Below are positions 16,594 through 25,896 of a DNA stretch of 64,000 nucleotides, in pieces; the stretch's first letter is position 1, and the number at the start of each line of letters is the position of its first letter. Under the pieces are notes generated by a model, which was not told where the DNA came from, ran no database searches, and worked only from the letters and a program-made list of their open reading frames with translations. The translations under genes were made by a program, and so were the position numbers. The DNA comes from Kangiella spongicola (GTDB taxonomy: Bacteria; Pseudomonadota; Gammaproteobacteria; Enterobacterales; Kangiellaceae): the NCBI RefSeq assembly GCF_003194565.2, contig NZ_QICH01000001.1, forward strand, positions 744,001-808,000, written 5' to 3'.

Positions 16594-19434
16594 ATGCCAC
16601 GCGAAAACTTATCCGCAACACAAAATGCAAACGACCCAGTCGCTCCATGTGACAGAAATATTATTCCAATATTTCCAGTGAGATTTGCCTTCAAGCCTGA
16701 AGTCTTGATGGAAATAGCCAATAACTACAGAAATACTAGCGCTGAAGATGATATGCATAATGAAAAAGATTATTGTCTTCGCCGAATTAGACAAGGTTTT
16801 GTCTATATTTTTGTACCTAACTGTGTAGAAGATAAAGATTCTTGTAGTGATCATAAAAAAGGGTATTGGTTAGTATTCCGCTATTACACTAGCTCCGAAG
16901 ATCAAAACTCCAATGAAATTAGAAGCGATACTGAAACGCTAGGTAGCGGACAGTACACATTTCAAATGTATAATTGGGTTGACGGTCACGCTGCTGGCAA
17001 GTGGGAACTCGATAGTTCTAGAATTTACCCCTATGCTTTTGTACCAAATACTACGACACAGATCGAAATTGGTTACAGTGAATTTCGTTGGCCGTCCTAC
17101 TTTTTTGAAGAAGCAGAGCGAAATCCCTCTTTTCGTGAAAATATACTTACACCCGTTGATCTCAGCGCAGAACAAACTAACTTCTCAGCGCCGATGCGTG
17201 ATTTAGATAAGCATGTCGAAGAATTCAAACCTAACTTACTAGACAAGATTTCTGACTACCTGATATCACAAACTGGCATAGCTCCAGAGGATAAAAAAAC
17301 GGTAGCCTTCTGTGAACGAAGTAAAACTATTGGTCGAATCATCGCCCTTCACGATCCAATGGGCCGCATTCTTGATATCAGCAATTTAGCAAAGAGCGTC
17401 AATAATACTCAGTTAAAGTTTGCTTCTGATTATCAGTACCCATTAACAATTGCCCAATGTGTTGCGAATGTTAAAGACTCCATTGATGAAAGCTGGAACA
17501 CAATAAAGGGCTGGTTTAGTAACGACCCCATTGAGTCAGATACATGGCAAAATTTCTTAGATGCGAATGACAAAATCACATCAATGAAAGAGAACTTAAT
17601 AAAAATACATAAAGGTACTTTTTCGCATCAACTTAACTATTCAATGATACATCAACTGCAAGCTTTGGCAGAAAATGGATTTGGTAGAAGCGAAGAAGAG
17701 GACATAAAAAACATCACATTCCTCACCAACATCATGACTCAGTTTGCTCTCGATTTGAGCACCTCCAAAGAGGGATCAGATTATATCCTAGATACGCTAA
17801 ATGGCGAAGCAAACACTCAAGTAACTAGCATTTATAATTTGTTACTTAGTAAATGGAACGCGGTTATCTCAACAGTCCATAAAGGAATAACTTCAGGTAT
17901 GGATCATGCTTTAAGTGCCATGGAAGCGTTCGATTATCTTCTTCAGGAGAGCGCTACTGCCTTTTCACGCTCAATGGTACAATACAACAATACTTTAATA
18001 CAAAATACTACACTAGGTGTATATGGTTTTAAAACATTAAACCATCAACCTCTATCCCTTGAAGATGTTGTTAGTACATTTGATGGTGAGACACCCACTA
18101 TCAATAAGAAAACAGGCTCAGTCTCAACCAATAGAATTGTGGTAATCGCTGGTAGCACTAGATTAGCAAGCCCACAGCTTAATGCCCAGCAAGTCTATAC
18201 TTTACACGTACAAACCGATGCTGAGATTACTCCAGCCGCTGGTTTTCAAAATAAAGCCTATGCTCAAGAAAAATTTAGAATCGGCGGAGCTGGCCTAGCG
18301 CTATTCTTAAACTCTGTGACTATTGCAGACCTTTACCATCAAAAAAATAACCCTTCAAAATCCAAAACACAATTTGGCAGAATTGCTGATAATTTTTGGG
18401 CTAATATTACTATAGCTTATACCTCCGCCGTTACTGACACCTACCAAGCAGGTAGGGCCATTTCACAGGGAGGTTACGCTAGCTCATCGGGCAGGGCTTT
18501 AGGACAAAAGCTATTTGATAAACTATCCAAAAATGCATTATTCAAAACACAATCCGCTGTTCTCCCTAAGTTTTCTCAAAAAGCGATTGCTGTAGCCGAC
18601 TTTGGCTCGAAATGGTTGGGTAGATTAGCAGGTGGAGCTGGTGTTTTCCTAAGCTTACTCCAAACCGCAGATGGTATAAAAAGTCGCAATTACTCGAAAG
18701 CTTGGGGTAACAGTCTAATAGCTTTAGGATCCGCTTTGTTTTTATATACAGGCCTAACTGGCTGGGGAGCTGTCGTTGCGGTCGTTCTTATTCTCGCAGG
18801 CATTGCCATAGAGTATTTCGGTGGGCTAAATGATATCGAAGACTGGGCAAAACACAGTTTCTGGGGCTCGTCCCACGATTATTGGGGCACTCGTAGGCTC
18901 AATATAAGAGAGCGATTACTTCTTGGCCAAGCAATTTCACGCCCCGACCATAAAGATTTTAAAACAATAAAATCCTATTTTGATGAAGAGATTAAATCCT
19001 ATACAAAGCTTTTTGATAAGTTCGCTGTACTTAAACCTGAAAGCACTCAACCAACTTTTTTCCAATTAAAACTACCAAACCTAGACCCCACAAAAGGCAA
19101 GGCTATATTAAAGGTTGATATTGAAATTGAATACTGGCTAGAGTCCTCTTACATTTTTGACAACAATATAACACTAAGTAGGTTCAACTATGAACTTAAC
19201 TATCAGGATAAAACAGCAATGATAGATTTTGGTGATTTTTTACCTCAAGGGCCCGGTTACATTAAAGAGATTATTATAAATGCCACTTACAAACAACCAT
19301 GGCAATTACTCATGGAAGTAGATGACTACGTACTCTACGAGTATAAAGCACCCACTACAATAATCCGCGACAAGTTTGATATACAAAGAGGCTTACCAAG
19401 CACAGTAGTACACATGCCTCAATGGAGAATATAA
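16594..19434 (+). CDS. VasX / BTH_I2691-type T6SS effector, predicted membrane-active toxin
   Basis: About 946 residues from the ATG at 16594, which has AAGGA upstream (an earlier in-frame ATG at 16561 lies inside the chaperone gene). The N-terminus, APCDRNIIPIFPVRFAF followed by YCLRRIRQGFVYIFV, is the VasX N-terminal domain. A glycine-rich hydrophobic region around residues 675-750 (GGAGVFLSLLQTADG; SLIALGSALFLYTGLTGWGA; VVAVVLILAGIAIEYFGG) should insert in membranes. Known VasX is a lipid-binding, pore-forming effector that depolarises target membranes. Its DUF4123 chaperone is just upstream and immunity-like membrane proteins follow, so the module is complete except for VgrG. Pore formation here is inferred from the family. 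Confidence 0.8.
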   Translation: MPRENLSATQNANDPVAPCDRNIIPIFPVRFAFKPEVLMEIANNYRNTSAEDDMHNEKDYCLRRIRQGFVYIFVPNCVEDKDSCSDHKKGYWLVFRYYTSSEDQNSNEIRSDTETLGSGQYTFQMYNWVDGHAAGKWELDSSRIYPYAFVPNTTTQIEIGYSEFRWPSYFFEEAERNPSFRENILTPVDLSAEQTNFSAPMRDLDKHVEEFKPNLLDKISDYLISQTGIAPEDKKTVAFCERSKTIGRIIALHDPMGRILDISNLAKSVNNTQLKFASDYQYPLTIAQCVANVKDSIDESWNTIKGWFSNDPIESDTWQNFLDANDKITSMKENLIKIHKGTFSHQLNYSMIHQLQALAENGFGRSEEEDIKNITFLTNIMTQFALDLSTSKEGSDYILDTLNGEANTQVTSIYNLLLSKWNAVISTVHKGITSGMDHALSAMEAFDYLLQESATAFSRSMVQYNNTLIQNTTLGVYGFKTLNHQPLSLEDVVSTFDGETPTINKKTGSVSTNRIVVIAGSTRLASPQLNAQQVYTLHVQTDAEITPAAGFQNKAYAQEKFRIGGAGLALFLNSVTIADLYHQKNNPSKSKTQFGRIADNFWANITIAYTSAVTDTYQAGRAISQGGYASSSGRALGQKLFDKLSKNALFKTQSAVLPKFSQKAIAVADFGSKWLGRLAGGAGVFLSLLQTADGIKSRNYSKAWGNSLIALGSALFLYTGLTGWGAVVAVVLILAGIAIEYFGGLNDIEDWAKHSFWGSSHDYWGTRRLNIRERLLLGQAISRPDHKDFKTIKSYFDEEIKSYTKLFDKFAVLKPESTQPTFFQLKLPNLDPTKGKAILKVDIEIEYWLESSYIFDNNITLSRFNYELNYQDKTAMIDFGDFLPQGPGYIKEIIINATYKQPWQLLMEVDDYVLYEYKAPTTIIRDKFDIQRGLPSTVVHMPQWRI

Positions 19435-20225
19435 TGTCACCAAATATTAAAAAATTAACTCGCTGCTTAATTCCGCGTAGTAATGCAATAGATCTTAAAG
19501 AGTTTAAGATTCTATTTTATAGATCGAATCACATATTGTTAGGTACAACTATTTTAGCTGCTCTTATGTATTTATTAATCTCAGACTCTGAGTTTGTTAA
19601 GTTTATTTACGACTCTGTTAATTATAGAGGCCAACTATACGAACAGTATCTTTCTACAAAAGAAAGTATTAATTCCCTCCATGGCAAAGGTACTTTCAAT
19701 ACAAGTTTTGAGAAATTTTTGGATGACATGAAGGGTACTTATATTCATGATCTAGTAACATTGATCATTATGTGTTTTGTGATTCTTATTCCTTGGTTGC
19801 TCTATCTTTTCTGGCCCCAGCGTTGTCCAGTCCGTGTCGATAAAGAGCGTCAACTTATTTATACCTGGCGCTGGGGCAAATTATATGCATCTCGTTTCGA
19901 TGCCTTAAACCCTGAAAAGAAAGAGACTGCCCACTTTCTTGAAATACGAGGTGGTTGGGGACCATTAGTTATATCTCTATATCCAGCAGGCTCAAACAAA
20001 GCTAAACGCGTTTCAATTGGTTCTTATATTCCAAAATTTAACTATCAAAATCATCAGTTGTTAGACTTTATAAGAAACTACCTCAGTGGGTTCGCCACTA
20101 TTCCTAGTGACTTCAAGCCAGAACGAGGTTTCCTCGAAAAAACGTTAGTTAAGAACAGAAGCTTTCCTGAAGACACAAAACTGAACAAAGCCATAGACCA
20201 TTGGTTAGCCAAAGAGTCTAAATAA
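19434..20225 (+). CDS. Two-helix membrane protein, likely immunity protein for the VasX-like effector
   Basis: About 263 residues. The ATG at 19434 overlaps the stop of the effector gene (ATAATG) and has GGAGA upstream, showing translational coupling. Two membrane segments: near residue 40 (HILLGTTILAALMYLLI) and near 110 (LVTLIIMCFVILIPWLLYLF). Next comes FWPQRCPVRVDKERQLIYTW and a cytosolic-looking beta-rich domain. Position and topology match immunity proteins such as TsiV2, which guard the inner membrane against VasX. Sequence homology to TsiV2 cannot be claimed. A paralogue follows directly, broken by an IS element. Confidence 0.65.
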   Translation: MSPNIKKLTRCLIPRSNAIDLKEFKILFYRSNHILLGTTILAALMYLLISDSEFVKFIYDSVNYRGQLYEQYLSTKESINSLHGKGTFNTSFEKFLDDMKGTYIHDLVTLIIMCFVILIPWLLYLFWPQRCPVRVDKERQLIYTWRWGKLYASRFDALNPEKKETAHFLEIRGGWGPLVISLYPAGSNKAKRVSIGSYIPKFNYQNHQLLDFIRNYLSGFATIPSDFKPERGFLEKTLVKNRSFPEDTKLNKAIDHWLAKESK

Positions 20226-20232
20226 GTGAACA

Positions 20233-20621
20233 ATGATAAATAGTGGTAAAGAGCTAAATCGCTGCTTGTTCCCGAGTAGAAACTCAGTAGATATAAAATC
20301 TTTTAGAATTTTGTTTTTTCGTTCTAATCATATTTTGCTTGGGTTAGTAGTTCTTGCTGCTCTCTCATATAGCTACTTTGCTGACAGTGAGTTTAACTCA
20401 TATATACATACAACAGTCAACTACGAAGCATCTATCCGTTCGGCATATAACTTTTATGAAAGCTCTATCAAGGCTAGAGGAGGTACCTACGAGCAGTTTT
20501 TTGAGGAGCAATTATATCAGGATATTACACTGATTTTATTGCTATTTCTCTGCTCTTCTTGCTTCTACTCCTTCCTTGGCTCCTCTACTTTTTCTGGCCG
20601 CAGAGATGCCCTGTCAGAGTC
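20233..20621 (+). pseudogene. 5' fragment of a second immunity-like paralogue, frameshifted and cut by an IS
   Basis: Starts KELNRCLFPSRNSVDIKSF, closely similar to the previous gene, including RSNHILLG, LAAL and DSEF. In the present frame it runs out of homology near residue 100. The expected FFWPQRCPVRV is found in the -1 frame at about 20585-20621, so a one-base change occurred around 20540-20575 before or after the IS arrived. The IS left end follows at 20622. About 280 bases of the paralogous coding sequence are missing between this fragment and its 3' remnant. Confidence 0.75.
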
Positions 20622-20690
20622 TGTCCACTTCCCCTAAACTGAGACAGATTTAATTAGAGTTTTCTGCGATAGTAATAGCAGGAGACGACT

Positions 20691-20960
20691 ATGAAAAAAT
20701 CACGATTCACAGAAACGCAGATCATTGCAATCCTGAAAGAAGCCGATGCCGGCATGAAGGTCGAGGATATCTGCCGAAAACACGGTATTAGTAATGCCAC
20801 CTATTACAACTGGAAATCCAAGTATGGAGGTATGGAAGCGTCCGATATCAAGCGTATTAAAGAGCTCGAGGAAGAAAACGCGAAGCTGAAAAAGCTGTTC
20901 GCCGACGTCAGTCTTGAGAACCATGCGATGAAGGAATTATTCGCAAAAAAGGGTTGGTGA
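20691..20960 (+). CDS. IS3-family transposase OrfA
   Basis: 89 residues. The N-terminal helix-turn-helix (RFTETQIIAILKEADAG; VEDICRKHGISNATYYNW) binds the IS ends, and a leucine-zipper-like tail (IKELEEENAKLKKLFADVSL) follows. AGGAG lies seven bases before the ATG. Near the end, the sequence A AAA AAG at about 20945-20951 is a classic -1 slippery site, in the right frame to make an OrfAB fusion with orfB. Confidence 0.92.
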   Translation: MKKSRFTETQIIAILKEADAGMKVEDICRKHGISNATYYNWKSKYGGMEASDIKRIKELEEENAKLKKLFADVSLENHAMKELFAKKGW

Positions 20961-21784
20961 CAGCAGATAAAAAAGACTGCGCTAAAACGTTAGTTGACGC
21001 AGGCCTGAGCATTGTAAAAGCATGTATTCTAACGGATTTGAGCCATTCTAGCTTTTATCGGGTTGAGCGTGACTGGCGTAAAGCTGATGCTGCTGTCATT
21101 GATGCCATTAATGCGGTTTTAGAAAAATCGCCCCAAGCAGGCTTCTGGAAGTGTGCTGGGCGAATTAAATTTAAAGGGTATCCGTTTAATCACAAGCGTA
21201 TTTATCGCGTGTATTGCCGAATGGGATTGAACTTAAAGCGCCGCGTGAAACGGGTACTGCCAAAACGTCAAGCCCAGCCGCTGAAAGTGGTTGACCAACC
21301 TAATCATCAATGGGCGCTAGATTTTATGCACGACACCCTTTATTGCGGTAAGCGTTACCGAACATTGAATGTGTTGGACGAAGGCACACGGGAATGCCTG
21401 GCGATTGAAGTGGATACATCGTTGCCAGCAGAGCGTGTTGTTCGTGCGTTAGAACAGTTAAAGACAGAACGAGGGCTACCGATGCAACTTCGTGTTGATA
21501 ATGGCCCCGAACTCATATCAGCTCGCCTGACAGACTGGTGCGAAGAGCATGGTATTAAACTGGTTTATATCCAACCAGGAAAGCCACAACAAAACGGCTT
21601 CGTCGAACGATTTAATGGCTCGTTCCGACGAGAGTTCCTGAACGCTTATTTGTTTGAATCACTGAGCCAAGTTCGTGAAATGGCTTGGTTCTGGCGGTTG
21701 GATTATAACGATGAACGAACCCATGAAGTCTTGGCAATTTACCGCCGACGGCTTACCGGGAAAAACTGGAGAACTCTAGTTTAG
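20954..21784 (+). CDS. IS3-family transposase OrfB, C-terminus frameshifted
   Basis: 276 residues read from 20954, but normally made as an OrfAB fusion through the upstream slippery site. The DDE catalytic triad is present: QWALDFMHD, RVDNGPELIS and GFVERFNGSFRRE. The final residues AIYRRRLTGKNWRTLV do not fit the family. In the next frame, the DNA after HEVL reads GNLPPTAYREKLENSSLELC and stops at 21798, just inside the right end. A one-base loss in the G run at 21733-21734 therefore explains the tail. The catalytic core is intact, so activity may be reduced but not necessarily lost. Confidence 0.85.
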   Translation: MVTADKKDCAKTLVDAGLSIVKACILTDLSHSSFYRVERDWRKADAAVIDAINAVLEKSPQAGFWKCAGRIKFKGYPFNHKRIYRVYCRMGLNLKRRVKRVLPKRQAQPLKVVDQPNHQWALDFMHDTLYCGKRYRTLNVLDEGTRECLAIEVDTSLPAERVVRALEQLKTERGLPMQLRVDNGPELISARLTDWCEEHGIKLVYIQPGKPQQNGFVERFNGSFRREFLNAYLFESLSQVREMAWFWRLDYNDERTHEVLAIYRRRLTGKNWRTLV

Positions 21785-21812
21785 AACTGTGTCATTAATG
21801 GGGAAGTGGACA

Positions 21813-21929
21813 AAGCCAGAACGAGGTTTCCTCGAAAAAACGTTAGTTAAGGACAGAGGTTTTCCTGAAGACAAAAAACTGAATGTAGCTATCGAGAAAT
21901 GGCTAGAACAAGAAAAGGCCATCAAGTGA
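21813..21929 (+). pseudogene. 3' remnant of the second immunity-like paralogue
   Basis: Directly after the IS right end the frame reads KPERGFLEKTLVKDRGFPED then KKLNVAIEKWLEQEKAIK and stop. The intact paralogue at 19434 ends with KPERGFLEKTLVKNRSFPED and a similar tail, and the DNA is almost identical over about 45 bases. This is the C-terminal 38 codons of the interrupted gene. Confidence 0.85.
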
Positions 21930-21937
21930 TGGCCTTT
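21914..21937. terminator. Hairpin between tssC and the immunity pseudogene
   Basis: AAGGCCATC and GATGGCCTT flank a short loop, with four U after the stem on the minus strand and three on the plus. It lies about 26 bases beyond the tssC stop and overlaps the pseudogene stop codon. Likely the end of the T6SS operon transcript. Confidence 0.5.
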
Positions 21938-21962
21938 CAGATCAGATTCTATAAATAAGTGT

Positions 21963-23453
21963 TTATTTATTCTCAGGAATCTTAGCGACTAAACGAAGCG
22001 ATGTAGAAAGCTCTTCTAGTTGTAACCAAGGTTTTAACCATGCTTTTGCATGATACGCACCTGGATTACCCGGAACTTCTTCGACTTCTACACGTGCTTC
22101 AGCTAATGGATAGCGAGCACGGGATTCTTGCCCTGCGTCTTCATCAGCGTTGACGTAGTTTAAGATCCAACGGTTAAGCCATGCTTCACAATCTTCTGGT
22201 TCCATGAAAGAACCAATTTTGTCTCGTGCCATTACTTTAAGGTAATGGGCAAATCGTGATGTCGCCATGATGTATGGTAGGCGTGACGAGATTTCTGCGT
22301 TTGCGTTAGCGTCAGGTCGATCATATTTCTTCGGCTTTTGCGTTGTGTTAGAGCCAAAGAATACCGCATAGTCTGTGTTTTTGTAGTGACAAAGTGGTAA
22401 GAAGCCAAGCTTGCTTAATTCTGCTTCACGACGGTCGGTGATACCTACCTCTGTTGGACATTGCATATCCAAGTCGCCATCGTCACTTAAGAAGTTATGC
22501 ATTGGTAATGAGTCAACTTTACCACCACCTTCTGCACCGCGAATCGCTGTACACCAGCCGTATTCAGTAAATGCTTGAGTTAGCTTTGAGCCCAATACAT
22601 ACGATGCGTTCATCCAGCAATAATCATCGTTTTTCGCACTTTGCGCCACTTTAGTTTCTGGATCAACAGTTAGCTCTTCATAAGCAAATTCGTCAATCGG
22701 TCGCGTTGCTTCGCCATAAGGCAAGCGAGCTAATACACGCGGCGCTGTTAGAGTTACGAAACGCGAATCTTCCGATTCACGGAATCCTCTCCAACGAGCG
22801 TACTCTAGTGAGTCAAAGACTTTCTCAAGATCACGAGGTTTAGAAAGCTCAGTCCAATCATTAAAGCCGAATAACTTTGGCGACGAGGCCGAAATAAATG
22901 GTGCAAATGCAGCCGCTGCAGCGTTCGACATCAACTCTAGTGTCTCGATATCTTCTGGGTGATTAGTGAACTCATAGTCACCAATTAAGGCACCATAAGG
23001 CTCACCACCCGCCGTACCAAATTCGTTTTCATAAATCTTTTTGAACAATTGACTTTGATCGAACTCAACAGCTTTACTTAAATCTTTAAATAATTCACGT
23101 TTGCTGATGTTTAATACTTTTAGCTTCATCGAAACTGAAGTATCAGTATTATCGATTAAATACTGCAAACCACGCCACGAGCCTTCTAACTTCTGGAATT
23201 TCTCATGACGCATAATTTCAGACAACTGCGATGATAAGGCTTCATCAATTGCTTTAATTGCTTCACGGAATGTTACTGTTAGGTTTTTATTCCAGGTCAC
23301 TGTGCCTTTCATTGCTTCATGCGTTAAAGTTCGAAGTAACTCTTCCGCGCGGCTTGATTCAGTCTGCTTTGTTGCTGCAATAGCTTGGCCTAACAAACCT
23401 TCTGCTTCAGTAACTGCAACTTCTTGATTCTCTACTTGTTTAGCTTCAGACAT
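21963..23453 (-). CDS. tssC: T6SS contractile sheath large subunit TssC (VipB)
   Basis: 496 residues. Typical TssC/EvpB motifs: [65 protein letters not shown] and a C-terminal [19 protein letters not shown]. It builds the sheath wall with TssB around the Hcp tube in the cytosol. It is the last gene of the minus-strand T6SS operon, two bases after tssB. Length and motifs are normal, so it should be functional. Confidence 0.96.
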   Translation of the reverse strand: MSEAKQVENQEVAVTEAEGLLGQAIAATKQTESSRAEELLRTLTHEAMKGTVTWNKNLTVTFREAIKAIDEALSSQLSEIMRHEKFQKLEGSWRGLQYLIDNTDTSVSMKLKVLNISKRELFKDLSKAVEFDQSQLFKKIYENEFGTAGGEPYGALIGDYEFTNHPEDIETLELMSNAAAAAFAPFISASSPKLFGFNDWTELSKPRDLEKVFDSLEYARWRGFRESEDSRFVTLTAPRVLARLPYGEATRPIDEFAYEELTVDPETKVAQSAKNDDYCWMNASYVLGSKLTQAFTEYGWCTAIRGAEGGGKVDSLPMHNFLSDDGDLDMQCPTEVGITDRREAELSKLGFLPLCHYKNTDYAVFFGSNTTQKPKKYDRPDANANAEISSRLPYIMATSRFAHYLKVMARDKIGSFMEPEDCEAWLNRWILNYVNADEDAGQESRARYPLAEARVEVEEVPGNPGAYHAKAWLKPWLQLEELSTSLRLVAKIPENK

Positions 23454-23455
23454 CG

Positions 23456-23968
23456 TTACTCTCCTTTATCATCACCAGCAACTTCTAGAGCTTTTGCTAG
23501 TTCATCCAGGTTGTCAGTGTTTTGTAGCACTTTTTCCATGATGCCTTCCAACTCTTCTGAGCGATCAATCTTAGTCATAAGGTCACGCAGCTGATTACGT
23601 GTATCCATTAACTTTTTCAATGGTTCAACCTGATCTACAATCGCCGCAGGCTCAAAGTCATCCATAGAATTAAACTCTAGGTTAACAGCCATTTCAGAGC
23701 CATCATTCTCCAAAGTGTTTTTAACTTTTAAGTTTAGGCCTGGCGCCATGTTGCGCATAACTTCATTGATATTGTCTTTATCAATTTGCACAAAACGCCT
23801 ATCTTTTAAGGGTTTTAAAGGCTTTGTTGAATCCCCGGTGAAGTCACCCATGACTCCAACCACGAACGGCAGTTCTTTTTCCAACACAGCTCCATCTGTC
23901 TCCACATCATAAGTAATGTGGACTCTTGGTTTACGCACTCTTTTCAGTCTATCGTGTATACTAGCCAT
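23456..23968 (-). CDS. tssB: T6SS contractile sheath small subunit TssB (VipA)
   Basis: 170 residues. [15 protein letters not shown] and [18 protein letters not shown] are TssB landmarks, and the C-terminal helix ([12 protein letters not shown]) closes the protein. Forms the TssBC heterodimer of the contractile sheath. Starts 33 bases after tssA with a GGAGG-type site. Same operon as tssC. Confidence 0.95.
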   Translation of the reverse strand: MASIHDRLKRVRKPRVHITYDVETDGAVLEKELPFVVGVMGDFTGDSTKPLKPLKDRRFVQIDKDNINEVMRNMAPGLNLKVKNTLENDGSEMAVNLEFNSMDDFEPAAIVDQVEPLKKLMDTRNQLRDLMTKIDRSEELEGIMEKVLQNTDNLDELAKALEVAGDDKGE

Positions 23969-24001
23969 TTCTTATCCTCCATAGCCTATTAAAATAAAAT
24001 T

Positions 24002-25093
24002 CTAGTCCTCGATTTCCATCGGAATACCGGATAATTTAAAGTAGTTCTCTCTTGCGTCAGTGTCTGGAATTAACTTTTGCAGTAATTCTGGTAAAGGTAA
24101 CTGACTCCATTGAACCGTTTGATTAATCATGTATGACACTGGCGAGTGGGGCTCTGTTTTTCTAAAAAACATAGCGATTTCTTCCAGCTGTTTTAATGCC
24201 TGCTGTCTATCCAGTATCGCCCTATCAGTATGTGTTTTTTCCTTAGGCTCTGCTGCCTCATCACTCTCTTCAGCAACAACATCTTCCACTTCCATCTCAG
24301 CAATTTTATCTTTTGCCAAATGATTAATTGCATCACCGCACTCCTCCAATGCATTTTTAATATTTGATGTTGGTTGAGGAAGTTCATCTGTCACACTATC
24401 TAGAGCTTCGACAAAAGCTCGATAATTTTCTTTTGCACTCTCTAACTCAATGCTTAATTCTTGGTAATAGTCTGCTTTTGTCGCTTGTACCGAGCGGGTT
24501 ATGTCGTCCAAGGTTACAGCACCGGAAGCCAATCTTTTTTGGCGTTTCTCTGGGTCATCAATACGCTCTATTTGTAATGCCTGCTCGTATTGCCAAAACA
24601 CATAGTTATCTTCGTGCGATGTGTGGGTTATCGGAATTGACTTCAAAGGCATAATTAATGACCCATTGCCGTCGTATCCGTTTAGTCCACTAATTGGTGA
24701 TACTCGAGTTAATAATCCATCTTCATCTTCTTGTGGATATAAACCCTTGTCCCAAAATTGATTTATTAACTCGGTCGCTAAAACATAGCCTTTATTAAAG
24801 CCTGAAAAGCCTTCTATTCGTGTTATCGCTTCAATGAGCCAAGCGGTCACTTCTAGATCTTTAGTTTTTGTTTTTAAAGCTTCTATCGCCAGCTCAGCAA
24901 GGGTTATCCAGCCTTCTGGAATATCATCAAAGTTATCCGGATCGACCAGTGCTTGTCGCTCTTCTTTTCTTGCTGTGTTGCGACAATCACGCAACTTGTA
25001 ATAGATAGATTCAACACTTGCGTCGAGTCTTAAATCTTCACCACAGAGGTTGTCTTCTGATATTGGGTTTAGTAACTCATTAACTTCAAACAT
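24002..25093 (-). CDS. tssA: T6SS protein TssA (ImpA N-terminal family)
   Basis: 363 residues. N-terminal ImpA_N signature NPISEDNLCGEDLRLDASVE, then GWITLAELAIEALKTKTKDL and ISGLNGYDG. C-terminal region with LKQLEEIAMFFRKTEPHSPVS, ending in a short conserved helix (LPLPELLQKLIPD). TssA primes assembly of tail tube and sheath on the membrane complex. Sits between pppA and tssB, with only eight bases to pppA. Confidence 0.93.
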   Translation of the reverse strand: MFEVNELLNPISEDNLCGEDLRLDASVESIYYKLRDCRNTARKEERQALVDPDNFDDIPEGWITLAELAIEALKTKTKDLEVTAWLIEAITRIEGFSGFNKGYVLATELINQFWDKGLYPQEDEDGLLTRVSPISGLNGYDGNGSLIMPLKSIPITHTSHEDNYVFWQYEQALQIERIDDPEKRQKRLASGAVTLDDITRSVQATKADYYQELSIELESAKENYRAFVEALDSVTDELPQPTSNIKNALEECGDAINHLAKDKIAEMEVEDVVAEESDEAAEPKEKTHTDRAILDRQQALKQLEEIAMFFRKTEPHSPVSYMINQTVQWSQLPLPELLQKLIPDTDARENYFKLSGIPMEIED

Positions 25094-25101
25094 ACGCTTT
25101 C

Positions 25102-25896
25102 CTATAGTGCATCTGTGGCTTTTAATGACTGCGCCGGAATGGTGTAATCATCTGCCTCACATTCATCATCAATCTTCACTGAGATTGCAGTGATGTTATC
25201 TTTTGCGCCACGAATTAAAGCCGAATGTATCAATGCCTTATTGATATCAACCACATTTTCAGTGGTGAAGAATTGTTGAATTTCTTTATCCGTTAATTCT
25301 TTGTTTAAACCGTCACTACATAATAGGAAAATATCTCCTGCTTTTAACTCCCCATCGAGTCTCTCTAAATTGAGGTCTTGCGACGCGCCGATAGCGCGAG
25401 TAATCACGTTCGCCAAAGGGTGACTTTCAGCTTCATCTTCCGGAATAGCCCCTGAATCAATTAACTCATTAACGTGACTGTGATCTCTGGTTACTTGCTT
25501 GAGTAAACCATTTTGGTACAAATAAGCTCGACTATCTCCAGCCCATAAAATACTATAGCGCCCTTCGTAACAGACCATGACTACAACGGTTGAACCAACC
25601 ATCGACTTTTTACCAAATTTAGAAAAAGCCATTTGACGTAGTTTTTGATTGGTAATGCTTAATGCATCAATAATTTCTTGGATAAACTCCTCGTTTGTTC
25701 CTCTACGCTCGATCACAGATAGCGCATCCACGACCATGGTAGAGGCAATATCACCCGCACTGTGGCCGCCCATTCCGTCAGCAACTACCCAGAGTCCCAA
25801 TTCTGGGCGTTCTATATAGTTATCCTCATTAATTTCACGCACCGTTCCGACATGAGTCGTGCCACTAGATATCCATGAAAATTCATTCTGCTGCAA
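25102..25896 (-). CDS. pppA: PP2C-type protein phosphatase PppA of the T6SS
   Basis: 264 residues. PP2C motifs in order: REINEDNY, WVVADGMGGHSAGDIAS, GSTVVVMV, WAGDSRAYLYQNG, LCSDGLNKEL and GAKDNITAISV, with the metal-binding aspartates kept. In T6SS clusters PppA removes phosphate from the FHA protein and counters the kinase PpkA. Its start overlaps the end of tagF by 14 bases. Kinase, phosphatase, FHA protein and TagF are all present here, so the threonine-phosphorylation switch looks complete. Confidence 0.93.
   Translation of the reverse strand: MQQNEFSWISSGTTHVGTVREINEDNYIERPELGLWVVADGMGGHSAGDIASTMVVDALSVIERRGTNEEFIQEIIDALSITNQKLRQMAFSKFGKKSMVGSTVVVMVCYEGRYSILWAGDSRAYLYQNGLLKQVTRDHSHVNELIDSGAIPEDEAESHPLANVITRAIGASQDLNLERLDGELKAGDIFLLCSDGLNKELTDKEIQQFFTTENVVDINKALIHSALIRGAKDNITAISVKIDDECEADDYTIPAQSLKATDAL

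Larger units (their letters stand above)
20622..21812 (+). mobile_element. IS3-family insertion sequence, about 1191 bp
   Basis: Ends are inverted repeats beginning TGTCCACTTCCCC, perfect for 13 bases and then partly matching (GACAG versus CACAG). Inside lie orfA (20691-20960) and orfB (20954 onward), overlapping in the -1 frame, the IS3-family layout. No target-site duplication is visible: the left flank is GAGTC and the right flank AAGCC. This fits an adjacent deletion after insertion. The element sits inside the second immunity-like gene. Confidence 0.88.

Noticed and set aside
20622-21812. Target-site duplication around the IS
   Set aside because: Flanks GAGTC and AAGCC do not match over three or four bases, so none is reported.
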